In this document: piece by piece, positions 19,285 through 27,274 of the stretch | Layout of the letters: every line of letters starts with the position of its first letter | Position numbering within the stretch: the stretch's first letter is position 1 | Assembly: GCF_016899425.1 (NCBI RefSeq) | Contig: NZ_CP045994.1 | Location: forward strand, 1,240,001-1,304,000 | From: Burkholderia sp. MS389 | Lineage (GTDB): Bacteria > Pseudomonadota > Gammaproteobacteria > Burkholderiales > Burkholderiaceae | Length of the DNA stretch: 64,000 nt | Reading direction: 5' to 3' | The notes under the pieces: generated by a model | Databases searched by the model: none | The model's input: only the letters and a program-made list of their open reading frames with translations | Told to the model about the DNA's origin: nothing | Translations under genes and position numbers: made by a program

Positions 19285-19406
19285 AGGATGCATGTTCCGC
19301 GGGCAAACCGGTCATTGGATGAGATTTTACGGGTTCACCCTTGGTTTATTAGGAAAACGCTCAAAGGAGCATTGCCGGAAAGTGCATGAACCGGTGCAAA
19401 TACCGC

Positions 19407-19461
19407 TTGACTTGTCGGGCGGAAACGGAAAGAATGTCTCACGTTTTCGAAACATCGTTTC
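19407..19461 (+). promoter_or_regulatory. promoter and GAAA-N5-TTTC site of the candidate small RNA
   Basis: TTGACT (19407-19412), 17-bp spacer, AAGAAT (19430-19435). GAAACATCGTTTC (19449-19461) follows; it has the same GAAA-N5-TTTC form as the site at the regulator's own promoter and would cover the first transcribed bases. Confidence 0.45.
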
Positions 19462-19538
19462 AAGAGTTTAACCGGCAACGATGTTTCGCGCAGTCTCTCA
19501 GGTTCTAGCACGGCCCTCGGAATGGCTAGAACTTTTTT
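19442..19538 (+). ncRNA. candidate small RNA, about 97 nt, ending in its own terminator
   Basis: No protein of any quality is encoded between the IclR gene and the phosphatase gene, yet this stretch has a promoter-like pair, a perfect 12-bp inverted repeat (CGAAACATCGTT at 19448-19459, AACGATGTTTCG at 19477-19488, 17-base loop), and then GTTCTAGC/GCTAGAAC followed by six Ts. A second strong terminator follows directly. The promoter-stem-terminator order fits an independently transcribed regulatory RNA. I do not recognise the family. An alternative is a decayed remnant of a regulated operon whose genes were lost, with the inverted repeat being purely operator DNA. Confidence 0.45.
19502..19538 (+). 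terminator. Rho-independent terminator, first of two in tandem
   Basis: GTTCTAGC (19502-19509) pairs with GCTAGAAC (19525-19532), followed by TTTTTT. No protein gene lies upstream on plus, which is the main reason for suspecting an RNA gene. Confidence 0.65.
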
Positions 19539-19568
19539 AGCGCCACGGTCTCCGTGGCGCTTTTTTTT
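19539..19568 (+). terminator. Rho-independent terminator, second of two in tandem
   Basis: AGCGCCACGG (19539-19548) and CCGTGGCGCT (19552-19561) form a perfect 10-bp stem with a TCT loop and eight Ts on plus. On minus there is no downstream T tract of that length beyond TAAAAAAG, so it serves plus-strand transcription. The stretch from here to 19700 holds nothing recognisable. Confidence 0.8.
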
Positions 19569-19700
19569 GCCTGTCTTTCCGACCGTCCGCCCGGACGCGT
19601 CAGGCCCGTATTATCCCCCGATCGCCGCAAACGCCCCGTCCTGGCGGTTTCGCGCCTGCTTGCGCGTGCCGTTTGCGCCGCTTGCACGATTCGCCCACGC

Positions 19701-19735
19701 AAAAAAAAGCGCGATGCCCGCAGTGGGCATCGCGC
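19701..19735 (-). terminator. Rho-independent terminator of the PhoX-family gene
   Basis: GCGCGATGCCC (19709-19719) and GGGCATCGCGC (19725-19735) form a perfect 11-bp stem; on minus it is followed by eight Ts. It lies about 100 bp beyond the phosphatase stop. Confidence 0.88.
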
Positions 19736-19833
19736 GTGAAACGGCGTGGAGCGCCGACGAATGAACGATGATGAAGAAAGGGGCCCGGTCGGGCGTGCCC
19801 GGCTGGCGAGCCACGCCCCTCGTGCGTGGCCGG

Positions 19834-21792
19834 TCAGCCCTTCGCGAGCTTGATGCTGGTCTGCTCGGCCGTCAGGTAGCCGACGCTGGCGCCGAAGCGA
19901 TCCTTGTAGTTCGCGCGCACGAGCGGGTCGAGCGTCGGCTTGACCTTGTCGTGCAGCGGCGATTCCCAGTCGCCCACGTGCTGGAAGTTGCTCATGATGT
20001 ACGTCCAGCCGTTGATTTCGTCGACCGCGTGCAGGCCCGTCGATTCGGCGCCGGCCGGGCACGACAGCACGCGCGCGAGCGACTTCGTGTCGACGTTGTA
20101 GGCCCACAGGAAGTTGTTCACGTGCATCCCCGAGTCTTCGCCGATGAACAGCGTGCGCAGCTTTTCGGAGAACTTCAGATTGTCCGGATTCGCGATCTTG
20201 TCCGGGTTCGCGAGGTTGCCGAGCGCGTCGGCCGCGGCGAGATCCTCGCCGACCAGCGCGGCCGGCGCGCCCATGTCGACCGGCACCCATTCGCTGTCGA
20301 TCGCGGCGCCCGTCGTGTCGCGCTGGCCGGCCTTCAGGTTGAGTGCGTAGACGGCGCCCGCGGCGATCTTCTTGTCGACCGCGACGTCGCGCGACACCGC
20401 GTTGCCCTTGACCATCGACGTCTCGATCCGCGACATCGCCGTGTAGACGATCTTGTCCTTCGCGTTCACGGTCGTGCCTTCGAGCTTCGTGAACGCCATG
20501 CTGCCGCCGATGAGCGCCGCGTAGCGGTGCGTCTCGAGGAACGCGGCCGCCTTTTCCATCCCCGGCTTCACGCGCATCCAGTTGAACTTGCCGCCGAAAT
20601 GGATCTTCGTGTAGCTCGCATCGTTCGGGTCGACGGTCGCGAGGTCCATGATGTCCGACGCCTTCAGCGTGTTCGCGAGCGCTTCGATCTCGCTGCTGGT
20701 CGCGTGGCCGATCCTGATCCACGTGAGCGTCGCGGTGCCCGCGCCGGCGGACGACGTCTGCGTCCACTTCGCGACGTACAGCGTGCCGGCCGACAGGTCG
20801 GCCGCCTTGTCCGCGACGAACATGAACAGGCCGCCGTTGGTCGCGTCGTCGCCCATCATCACGGTGCGCTGGTCCGGCATCACCTGGATCAGCTCGTGCG
20901 AGATGCGGCCGAGGCAGTAGTGCTTCTTCACGGTGCCGGTGCCGTCCGGATTCACGGTGATCTCGGGCAGGTGGCCGTAGTGGTAGGGGTTCGCCTTCGT
21001 CTCGTCGCCGAACGTGTTCTTGCTGAATGCCTTGAACTGCGCGTCGGTCGCGGCCTTCGTCGCGTCCGGCTCGTATTCCTCGCTCGACAGGTGCGTGCCC
21101 CACGGCGACAGGCTCGCGCCGCAGGTGATCCACAGGCCGTGCGCCTTCGACGTGTCGACGTTGTGGTACTTCACGACCTTCAGCGCGCCGGTGGCCGGGT
21201 CCTGGTCGAGCGTGATCACCGCGATCGGCGACGGCAGCTGGCCGTACTGCGATGCGCTCGCCTGGTCGCGCGTCGTGTATTCGAACTGCACGACCGCGAA
21301 CACCGCGTTGCCCTTCACGCCGGGCACGGTGGCGTTCTTCAGCGTCAGCAGCGAGCTGCCGTCCGGGCAGTCGGAATAGAACTGGCGTTCCTTGCCGGCG
21401 ACCGAGCGATCGATGATCGGCTGGTTGTTGATGTCGTAGTAGCCGCCCGCGAGCGTCGTGCCGCCGTTGCCGTCCGGCACCATGTCGCCGGTCACGAAGA
21501 ACGGCTTGTACGCGAGCTTGAAGTTGCGCGACGAGCCGTCCGAGAACGACACCGCCAGCGTCGAGCCAACCGTCGTCGTGGCCATCGCGGCCGCGTTGTC
21601 GAGCGTCGGCGCGGCCATCGCCGAGAATGCCGCCGACGTATAGGCGGCGGCGACCGGCGTCGACGCGGGATCGTCGTCGCCGCCGCAACCCGTCAGCAGG
21701 GCCGGCAGCGCGAGGCCGGAAAGGGGAAGCATCGGCGCGCCGGCGAGGATCTTCAGGGCCTGACGACGGGAAGCATTGGGCAACGCGGGCAT
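19834..21792 (-). CDS. phoX: PhoX-family (DUF839) alkaline phosphatase, Tat lipoprotein
   Basis: A 652-residue exported phosphatase-type protein. The N-terminus has a twin-arginine motif (SRRQALK, about residues 8-14), a hydrophobic segment and a lipobox LLTGC, so it is probably a Tat-exported lipoprotein. The body is the DUF839/PhoX beta-propeller, with SSEEYEPD, GHLPEITVNPDGTGTVKKH and FIGEDSGMHVNNFLWAYNVD. Known PhoX enzymes use calcium and iron and release phosphate from organic esters. The chosen ATG at 21792 gives the twin-arginine signal; an ATG 30 bp upstream is in frame. I see no convincing Pho box upstream. Confidence 0.85.
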   Translation of the reverse strand: MPALPNASRRQALKILAGAPMLPLSGLALPALLTGCGGDDDPASTPVAAAYTSAAFSAMAAPTLDNAAAMATTTVGSTLAVSFSDGSSRNFKLAYKPFFVTGDMVPDGNGGTTLAGGYYDINNQPIIDRSVAGKERQFYSDCPDGSSLLTLKNATVPGVKGNAVFAVVQFEYTTRDQASASQYGQLPSPIAVITLDQDPATGALKVVKYHNVDTSKAHGLWITCGASLSPWGTHLSSEEYEPDATKAATDAQFKAFSKNTFGDETKANPYHYGHLPEITVNPDGTGTVKKHYCLGRISHELIQVMPDQRTVMMGDDATNGGLFMFVADKAADLSAGTLYVAKWTQTSSAGAGTATLTWIRIGHATSSEIEALANTLKASDIMDLATVDPNDASYTKIHFGGKFNWMRVKPGMEKAAAFLETHRYAALIGGSMAFTKLEGTTVNAKDKIVYTAMSRIETSMVKGNAVSRDVAVDKKIAAGAVYALNLKAGQRDTTGAAIDSEWVPVDMGAPAALVGEDLAAADALGNLANPDKIANPDNLKFSEKLRTLFIGEDSGMHVNNFLWAYNVDTKSLARVLSCPAGAESTGLHAVDEINGWTYIMSNFQHVGDWESPLHDKVKPTLDPLVRANYKDRFGASVGYLTAEQTSIKLAKG

Positions 21793-21935
21793 GTGGAGTC
21801 CAGTTTCGGTTGTTGGAAGCATGGCCTTCGCGAAGCAGGCGAGCGGCAAGCTTCGTGAAGGCGGATTGAAAACTGGACCGAAGTGTAAGGACGCTAGATG
21901 AAAGTTTTTTGAATCGGAAACGTAATGATGCGTCG

Positions 21936-21964
21936 GGCGTCCGTTCGGTGAGCTGACGGACGCC
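21936..21964 (-). terminator. hairpin downstream of the ammonium transporter gene
   Basis: GGCGTCCG (21936-21943) pairs with CGGACGCC (21957-21964) across a 13-base loop, 19 bp beyond the transporter stop. No T tract follows on either strand, so intrinsic termination is doubtful. Confidence 0.3.
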
Positions 21965-21982
21965 GGTCGCAAGCGTTTGCGC

Positions 21983-23176
21983 TCAGTCGCGCTCGGGCGT
22001 GGCCGAGATGCGGTGGATCGACAGGTCCGCGCCGTCGAATTCGGCTTCGCGATCGAGACGCAGGCCGACGGTCGCCTTCAGCACGCCGTAGACGAGCGTG
22101 CCGCCCGCGGTCGCGATCGCGATGCCGCCAAGCGTGCCGACGAGCTGCGACAGGAACGACACGCCGCCGAGACCGCCGAGCGCCGGCAGCCCGAACACGC
22201 CGGCCGCGAGGCCGCCGAGCGCGCCGCACATCCCGTGCAGCGGCCAGACGCCGAGCACGTCGTCGATGCGCCAGCGGTTCTGTACGCAGGTGAACATCGC
22301 GACGAACAGCGCCCCGGCCGCGGCGCCGGTGACGAGCGCGCCGATCGGGTGCATCACGTCGGAGCCCGCGCAGACCGCGACGAGGCCCGCGAGCGGCCCG
22401 TTGTACGTGAAGCCCGGGTCGTTGCGGCCGGCCATCCATGCCGCGAGCGTGCCGCCGACCATCGCCATCAGCGAGTTCACCGCGACGAGGCCGCTGATCT
22501 TGTCGAGCGTCTGCGCGCTCATCACGTTGAAACCGAACCACCCGACCGCGAGCACCCACGCGCCGAGCGCGAGGAACGGGATGTTCGACGGCGGATGCGC
22601 GGCGATCCGGCCGTCCTTCGCATAGCGGCCGTGGCGCGCGCCGAGCAGCAGCACGGCCGGCAGCGCGACCCAGCCGCCGAACGCATGCACGACGACCGAG
22701 CCCGCGAAGTCGTGGAACGGCGCGCCGAACGCGTGCGTGAGCCACGCTTGCACGCCGTAGCGCTCGTTCCACGCGACGCCTTCGAAGAACGGATAGATGA
22801 AACCGACGATGATCAGCGTCGCGACGAGCTGCGGATTGAACTTCGCGCGCTCGGCGATGCCGCCGGACACGATCGCCGGGATCGCCGCCGCGAACGTCAG
22901 CAGGAAGAAGAACCGCACGAGCGCGTAGCCGTTGTGCTGCGACAGCGTGCCGATGTCGTCGAAGAATTCGACGCCGTACGCGATCGTGTAGCCGATCAGG
23001 AAATACGCGAGCGTCGACACCGAGAAGTCGACCAGGATCTTCACGAGCGCGTTGACCTGGTTCTTCTTGCGAACCGTGCCGAGTTCGAGAAATGCGAAGC
23101 CCGCGTGCATTGCGAGCACCATGACGGCACCGATCAACAGGAACAGTGTGTCGACGCCGGATTTCAGACCATCCAT
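21983..23176 (-). CDS. amtB: ammonium transporter, Amt family
   Basis: An inner-membrane ammonium channel/transporter of 397 residues with about 11 membrane segments. Family signatures are the stretch FAGSVVVHAFGGWVALPAVL with a pore histidine region, GFNVMSAQTLD, GALVTGAAAGALF, and VWPLHGMCGALGGLAAGVFG with the second pore histidine. The start MDGLKSG has AAGGAAG at good spacing; the longer open frame upstream is without support. No glnK gene is adjacent, which is unusual because Amt genes are often paired with it. There is no Sec signal, so it is of the shorter Amt type. Confidence 0.9.
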   Translation of the reverse strand: MDGLKSGVDTLFLLIGAVMVLAMHAGFAFLELGTVRKKNQVNALVKILVDFSVSTLAYFLIGYTIAYGVEFFDDIGTLSQHNGYALVRFFFLLTFAAAIPAIVSGGIAERAKFNPQLVATLIIVGFIYPFFEGVAWNERYGVQAWLTHAFGAPFHDFAGSVVVHAFGGWVALPAVLLLGARHGRYAKDGRIAAHPPSNIPFLALGAWVLAVGWFGFNVMSAQTLDKISGLVAVNSLMAMVGGTLAAWMAGRNDPGFTYNGPLAGLVAVCAGSDVMHPIGALVTGAAAGALFVAMFTCVQNRWRIDDVLGVWPLHGMCGALGGLAAGVFGLPALGGLGGVSFLSQLVGTLGGIAIATAGGTLVYGVLKATVGLRLDREAEFDGADLSIHRISATPERD

Positions 23177-23430
23177 GCCGTGGCTTCCTTGCGCAAAAAA
23201 CGGGCGAGGAACGCAAGTATCGAGCCAACGTGGTGAACGGCTGCGTGGAATTGGTGCCGGGAGACCCGCGCGATGCGGCATTCCGGTGAATCGTGCACGG
23301 GATCGGGGCGTGACCGCCGCCGGCCGCGCAGCGCGTCGGGTGCACGTGCGTGGTGCGATGCGTGCCGAACTGGTGCGTATGACGAATGAAGCGGTGCGCG
23401 CCGGCGCGAGGCGCGCACCGATCTGGCGCG

Positions 23431-23766
23431 TCAGTGGCGCTCGAACAGCGTGGGCGGCCGGCGCAGCCGCAGCGCGCACGCGGACCAGTAGGCGGCGACG
23501 GTCGCCAGCCCGAGCGCGGCGAACGCGAGCGCGGCGAAGCTGGCGAGGGACTGCCCGTCGCCATCGGCGCCGAGGATGCCTTGCGCGACGATCAGCGCGG
23601 CCGTCCAGAAGCCGATCACGGCCTGCGCGAGCAGGCGCGCACAGGCGATGCGGCGCGGCCGCCCGGATGCGGCGAGGCGGCGCGCCGACGGCGCGCGCAG
23701 ACACAGGAACAGGGTGGCCGCGAGCAGCGCGGCCAGGGCGATGAGCCAATCAACGAGGAAAGCCAT
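23431..23766 (-). CDS. hypothetical membrane protein, three predicted TM segments
   Basis: A 111-residue hydrophobic protein I do not recognise. Membrane segments are at about residues 3-20 (LVDWLIALAALLAATLFL), 43-62 (ARLLAQAVIGFWTAALIVA) and 72-92, with a basic loop after the first. The C-terminus is basic and ends FERH. The ATG of MAFLVDW is chosen; a GTG 45 bp upstream is in frame. Neither has a clear ribosome site. It lies 254 bp upstream of the ammonium transporter on the same strand; no functional link is evident. Confidence 0.55.
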   Translation of the reverse strand: MAFLVDWLIALAALLAATLFLCLRAPSARRLAASGRPRRIACARLLAQAVIGFWTAALIVAQGILGADGDGQSLASFAALAFAALGLATVAAYWSACALRLRRPPTLFERH

Positions 23767-23961
23767 GACGAGGGAAAGGGGCACGTACGAAGCGGATCGA
23801 AGCGTGCCCACTTTAGAGGCGTGGCGCGTGCGATTGAATCAGACGAGTCCGAAATTGAAAGGCATTTTTAATGGTGGGTCGTCATTGGGCCTGTTCCACA
23901 GGCGGTATCATCAACCCCGGTCCAACCACGAGGTCGCGCCATGCGCGGCCGGAGATTGCTG

Positions 23962-24390
23962 ATGAACATGAAGACATCGCGGGCGCGTCGCGCGCCCGGG
24001 TTCGTGCTGGCGGCCGTGGCCGCCGGTGCGCTGCTGTTGCTCGCGGGCTGCGAGAAGTCCGGCACGCCGGCCGCCCAACCCGATACGGCCGCCAGCGCGG
24101 CGGCCGACGCCGCGAACCATGCGGCCAAGGCGCTCGACCAGGTGGCAAGCACCGTCAATCAACAGATCAACGCGGCGAAGGCCGGCCTCGCGTCCGCGGC
24201 GTCGGCCGTGCCGCCGTTGTCCGCCAGCGGCCTCGCGTCGGCCGCGCAGGCGCAGATCGACGCGGCGGCGTCCGCGGTCGTCGCGCATGCGGCTTCCGAA
24301 GCGGGCGCGAAGATCGCCGAAGCCGGCAAGAAACTCCAGCAGTGGAGCCAGCAGGGCGCCTCGGGGACGAAACCCGCGAGCGGCGAATGA
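23962..24390 (+). CDS. alanine-rich lipoprotein
   Basis: A 142-residue predicted lipoprotein. A basic N-terminus, hydrophobic segment FVLAAVAAGALLLLAGC and lipobox LAGC place the lipid-modified cysteine near residue 31. The mature part is Ala/Gln-rich helix, likely coiled or amphipathic (KALDQVASTVNQQINAAKAG), with no known catalytic motif. The ATG at 23962 has GGAG at 23950; an ATG at 23941 is in frame but less well placed. The role is unknown, perhaps structural in the envelope. It precedes the Rrf2 regulator, which has its own operator. Confidence 0.72.
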   Translation: MNMKTSRARRAPGFVLAAVAAGALLLLAGCEKSGTPAAQPDTAASAAADAANHAAKALDQVASTVNQQINAAKAGLASAASAVPPLSASGLASAAQAQIDAAASAVVAHAASEAGAKIAEAGKKLQQWSQQGASGTKPASGE

Positions 24391-24414
24391 CGCGGGCTTG
24401 CATGATCCGCGAAT

Positions 24415-24436
24415 TGTAATTATGATGGTTACATAT
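24415..24436 (+). promoter_or_regulatory. operator upstream of the Rrf2 regulator gene
   Basis: TGTAATTA (24415-24422), six bases, TTACATAT (24429-24436). The same arrangement with identical arms recurs at 25054-25075 before the NAD(P)H-binding gene, suggesting one regulator controls both. Confidence 0.7.
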
Positions 24437-24480
24437 GTCGCCGGTTGCGGGTCGGGCCGGCGTCGCCGAGTGAGTCACGA

Positions 24481-24936
24481 ATGAATACCAGCAGCCGGTT
24501 CGCGTTTGCCGTCCACGTGCTCGCCTTGCTGTCGATGCAGGAAGGCGTGCCGTTGTCGTCCGACATCATCGCGGGCAGCGTGAATACGAATCCGGCGCTG
24601 ATTCGCCGGTTGTTGTCGATGCTGGCGGCCGCAGGGCTGACGACGTCGCAGCTCGGCGCGGGCGGCGGTGCGCTGCTGGCGCGCGAGCCGAGCGAGATCA
24701 CGCTGCTCGACGTGTATCGCGCGGTCGACGATGCGCAGCTGTTCGCGCTGCACCGCGAGGCGCCGAATCCGGCGTGTCTCGTCGGGCGGCACATCCAGGG
24801 CGTGCTGACGGGCTATATCGGCGACGCGCAGCGCGCGATGGAGGCGTCGCTCGCCATACGCACGCTCGTCGACGTGACGGCCGACATGCTGGATCGGGAG
24901 CAGCGCACGCAACGGGCGGCGCGCGCCGGCGGGTAA
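24481..24936 (+). CDS. Rrf2-family transcriptional regulator (YwnA-like)
   Basis: A 151-residue winged-helix regulator. Residues 1-80 match the Rrf2 N-terminal domain: FAFAVHVLALLSM, then VNTNPALIRRLLSMLAAAGL as recognition region and a wing GAGGGALLAREPSEITLLDVYRAV. The three clustered cysteines that hold an iron-sulfur cluster in IscR and NsrR are absent (only one in NPACLVG), so it is more like the cluster-free YwnA/CymR group. It precedes an NAD(P)H-binding gene, the same pairing as ywnA and ywnB of Bacillus subtilis. Shared operators suggest negative autoregulation. Confidence 0.88.
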   Translation: MNTSSRFAFAVHVLALLSMQEGVPLSSDIIAGSVNTNPALIRRLLSMLAAAGLTTSQLGAGGGALLAREPSEITLLDVYRAVDDAQLFALHREAPNPACLVGRHIQGVLTGYIGDAQRAMEASLAIRTLVDVTADMLDREQRTQRAARAGG

Positions 24937-25017
24937 TCGATGGCGGGTGCCGACGGCGATTGACCGTCGGCAGGCAGGGCAGGAAGCCGGACGGCGCGTA
25001 CGCGCGGCGATCGGCGC

Positions 25018-25043
25018 AACGGGGGCTTCGCCCCGTTTTTTTT
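25018..25043 (+). terminator. Rho-independent terminator after the Rrf2 gene
   Basis: AACGGGG (25018-25024) pairs with CCCCGTT (25031-25037), followed by an eight-T tract. It separates the Rrf2 gene from its neighbour, so each has its own promoter and the shared operator is needed for coordination. Confidence 0.88.
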
Positions 25044-25050
25044 CGGTCTT

Positions 25051-25075
25051 ATATGTAATTAATTGTGTTACATAT
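25051..25075 (+). promoter_or_regulatory. perfect-palindrome operator before the NAD(P)H-binding gene
   Basis: ATATGTAA (25051-25058) and TTACATAT (25068-25075) are perfect inverted arms around 9 bases. It ends only 21 bp before the start codon, so bound protein would block transcription initiation or early elongation. Confidence 0.75.
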
Positions 25076-25096
25076 TTTCAACTCTGGAGAATCGAT

Positions 25097-25738
25097 ATGA
25101 CGCAACGTTCGTTGAATATCGCGCTGTTCGGCGCCACCGGCATGATCGGCTCGCGCATCGCGGCGGAAGCCGTGCGGCGTGGCCACCGTGTCACGGCGCT
25201 GTCGCGCCATCCGGGCGCATCCGGCGACGGCATCACTGCGAAGGCGGCCGACCTGTTCGATGCGGCCAGCATCGCGGCCGCGCTGCCGGGCCATGACGTC
25301 GTCGCAAGCGCGTACGGCCCGAAGCAGGACGACGCGGCGAAGGTCGTCGCGGTTGCGAAGGCGCTGGTCGCCGGCACGCGTCAGGCCGGTTTGAAGCGGC
25401 TCGTCGTGGTGGGCGGTGCAGGTTCGCTCGAAGTCGCGCCGGGCAAGCAGCTCGTCGACACCGAAGGTTTCCCCGAAGCGTACAAGGCGGTCGCGCTCGC
25501 GCACCGCGACGCGCTCGACTTCCTGAAGACGGTCGCCGATCTCGACTGGACCTTCTTCGCGCCGGCCGCGCTGATCGCGCCGGGCGAGCGCACGGGCACG
25601 TTCCGCACGGGCGTCGGCAAGCTGATCGTGGACGCGCAAGGCAACAGCAAGATCTCGGCGGAAGACTACGCGGTCGCGTTCGTCGACGCGCTCGAGCAGG
25701 ACGGCTTCGTGCGCGAGATCGCGACGGTCGCGTATTGA
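25097..25738 (+). CDS. NAD(P)H-binding protein, YwnB-like
   Basis: A 213-residue Rossmann-fold protein of the NAD(P)H-binding (PF13460-type) family. [20 protein letters not shown] is the GxxGxxG nucleotide motif and [20 protein letters not shown] the conserved central strand. Related proteins act as quinone or flavin reductases or redox sensors; substrate unknown. The ATG at 25097 has GGAGA at 25086. The frame opens further upstream across the terminator and operator, which rules out the longer start. It is the probable target of the Rrf2 regulator next door. Confidence 0.87.
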   Translation: MTQRSLNIALFGATGMIGSRIAAEAVRRGHRVTALSRHPGASGDGITAKAADLFDAASIAAALPGHDVVASAYGPKQDDAAKVVAVAKALVAGTRQAGLKRLVVVGGAGSLEVAPGKQLVDTEGFPEAYKAVALAHRDALDFLKTVADLDWTFFAPAALIAPGERTGTFRTGVGKLIVDAQGNSKISAEDYAVAFVDALEQDGFVREIATVAY

Positions 25739-25953
25739 GCAGTATTTGAGCGGCATGACGGCCGGCCGCGTGTGAGCGCCGGCCGGGGCGCGCGCGACGC
25801 GCAAGCCGCGACGCGCCGGCAAATTCAGGCGATTCCGCCCTGTCGGGTGGCGTCGCCTGTTTCTTTGGCGCGGCGACTGCGTGACGGATCGGTATTTACA
25901 CCGGTCGACGCGCCAAGACAGTTTTCATATCGTTCCCCGTCGGGCAGGATGAA

Positions 25954-25968
25954 TAGAATAAATTTCTA
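25954..25968 (+). promoter_or_regulatory. palindrome at the Lrp/AsnC-family gene promoter
   Basis: TAGAA-TAAAT-TTCTA, 20 bp before the start at 25988; TAGAAT within it can serve as a -10. AT-rich palindromes are typical autoregulatory sites of Lrp-family proteins. The 249-bp gap before this gene holds nothing else recognisable. Confidence 0.4.
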
Positions 25969-25987
25969 TCGACGAGGGAATGGAGAA

Positions 25988-26458
25988 ATGGACGCCATCG
26001 ATCGCAAGCTGCTGGAGCTGCTGCAGGCGGATGCCACGCTGCCGATCGCGGAGCTGGCACAGCGCGTGAACCTGTCGCAGACGCCGTGCTGGAAGCGCGT
26101 GCAGCGGCTGAAGGAAACCGGCGCGATTCGCGCGCAGGTTGCGCTGTGCGATCCGCGCAAGCTCGGGGTCGGCACGACCGTGTTCGTCGCGATCCGCACG
26201 AACCAGCATACCGAGGAGTGGGCGCAGCGCTTCACGCAGGCGGTGCGCGACATGCCGGAAGTAGTCGAGGTCTACCGGATGAGCGGCGAGACCGATTACC
26301 TGCTGCGCGTCGTCGTGGCCGGCATCGACGACTACGACCGCGTGTACAAGCAACTGATTCGCACGGTGCCGCTGTTCGACGTCAGTTCGTCGTTCGCGAT
26401 GGAGCAGATCAAGTATTCGACCGCGCTGCCCGTGCGCGATCTGGCCGAGCCGGCCTGA
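25988..26458 (+). CDS. Lrp/AsnC-family transcriptional regulator
   Basis: A 156-residue regulator of standard length. Residues 1-60 hold the AsnC-type helix-turn-helix (IDRKLLELLQADATLPIAEL, then RVNLSQTPCWKRVQRLKETG), and residues 65-150 the RAM ligand-binding/oligomerisation domain (MSGETDYLLRVVVAGIDDYD). Start ATG follows GGAATGGAGAA. It lies convergent with the iron-importer operon, so its target is not obvious. Family members sense amino acids and regulate their uptake or breakdown. Confidence 0.9.
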   Translation: MDAIDRKLLELLQADATLPIAELAQRVNLSQTPCWKRVQRLKETGAIRAQVALCDPRKLGVGTTVFVAIRTNQHTEEWAQRFTQAVRDMPEVVEVYRMSGETDYLLRVVVAGIDDYDRVYKQLIRTVPLFDVSSSFAMEQIKYSTALPVRDLAEPA

Positions 26459-26496
26459 CGGGCACGCCGCCGCGCCATCGCGTCGGCGGCGCGGCT

Positions 26497-27270
26497 TCAG
26501 CGGCCGCGCGCCAGCGCGCGTGCGCGTTCGTCGGCCAGCGCGTCGCGGCGCACGAAATCCGCGACGAACGGGCTGGCCGGATGATGATGCAGCGCGTGCG
26601 GCGTATCCCATTGCGCGAGTTGGCCGTCCTTCATCACGCCGATCCGGTCGGCGATCGCGAACGCTTCCGCCTGGTTGTGCGTGACGAGGATCGCGGTGTG
26701 GCCCGTACGCTTCAGGATGTCGCGCAGCTCGAACGCGAGCCGCTCGCGCGTATCGACGTCGAGGTTCGAGAACGGCTCGTCGAGCAGCAGCAATTCCGGC
26801 GACGGCGCGAGTGCGCGCGCGAGCGCGACGCGCTGCTGCTGGCCGCCCGACAGTTCGTGCGGATAGGCGTCGCCGGCATCGGCGAGGCCGACGAGGTCGA
26901 GCAACTCCGCGACGCGCAGGCGCCGTTCGGCCTTCGGCATGCGCCGCAGTCCGAACGCGACGTTGTCGGCCGCGCTCAGGTGCGGGAACAGCGCGTAATC
27001 CTGGAACATCAGGCCGATCCGCCGTCGCTCGGGCGGCACGTCGAGCGACGGCGCCGCGACCGGCGTGCCGTCCAGCACGATACGCCCCATGCGCACGGGC
27101 TCGAAGCCGGCGATCGCGCGCAGCACGGTGGTCTTGCCGCAGCCGGACGCGCCGAGCAGGCAGCCGATCTCGCCGCGCGGCAGCGCGAGGCTCAGGCCGT
27201 CGACCACGGTGCGGCGGCCGTGCGGCGTGTCGTAGGCGATGCAGAGGTCGTCGAGTTCGAGCAGGTTCAC
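26497..27270 (-). CDS. fbpC: ferric iron ABC transporter ATP-binding protein (short, no C-terminal domain)
   Basis: A 257-residue ABC ATPase. Walker A is GASGCGKTT, the Q loop MFQDYALFPH, the signature LSGGQQQRVALARAL and Walker B LLLLDEPFSNLD, with the switch histidine in LVTHNQAE. FbpC/AfuC-type ATPases are usually about 350 residues with a C-terminal TOBE-like domain; here the protein stops soon after the nucleotide-binding domain, so that regulatory part is absent. It lies 4 bp after the permease gene in an fbpABC arrangement and would power ferric iron import. Confidence 0.88.
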   Translation of the reverse strand: MNLLELDDLCIAYDTPHGRRTVVDGLSLALPRGEIGCLLGASGCGKTTVLRAIAGFEPVRMGRIVLDGTPVAAPSLDVPPERRRIGLMFQDYALFPHLSAADNVAFGLRRMPKAERRLRVAELLDLVGLADAGDAYPHELSGGQQQRVALARALAPSPELLLLDEPFSNLDVDTRERLAFELRDILKRTGHTAILVTHNQAEAFAIADRIGVMKDGQLAQWDTPHALHHHPASPFVADFVRRDALADERARALARGR

Positions 27271-27274
27271 GGTG

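Noticed and set aside
19211..19471. 86-residue frame between the IclR gene and the candidate small RNA
   Set aside because: No ribosome-binding site, it overlaps the start of the IclR gene and both promoter regions, and composition is not protein-like.
21793..21982. Pho box upstream of the phoX-family gene
   Set aside because: CTTTCAT near 21900 on minus has no second half at the 11-bp spacing PhoB needs.
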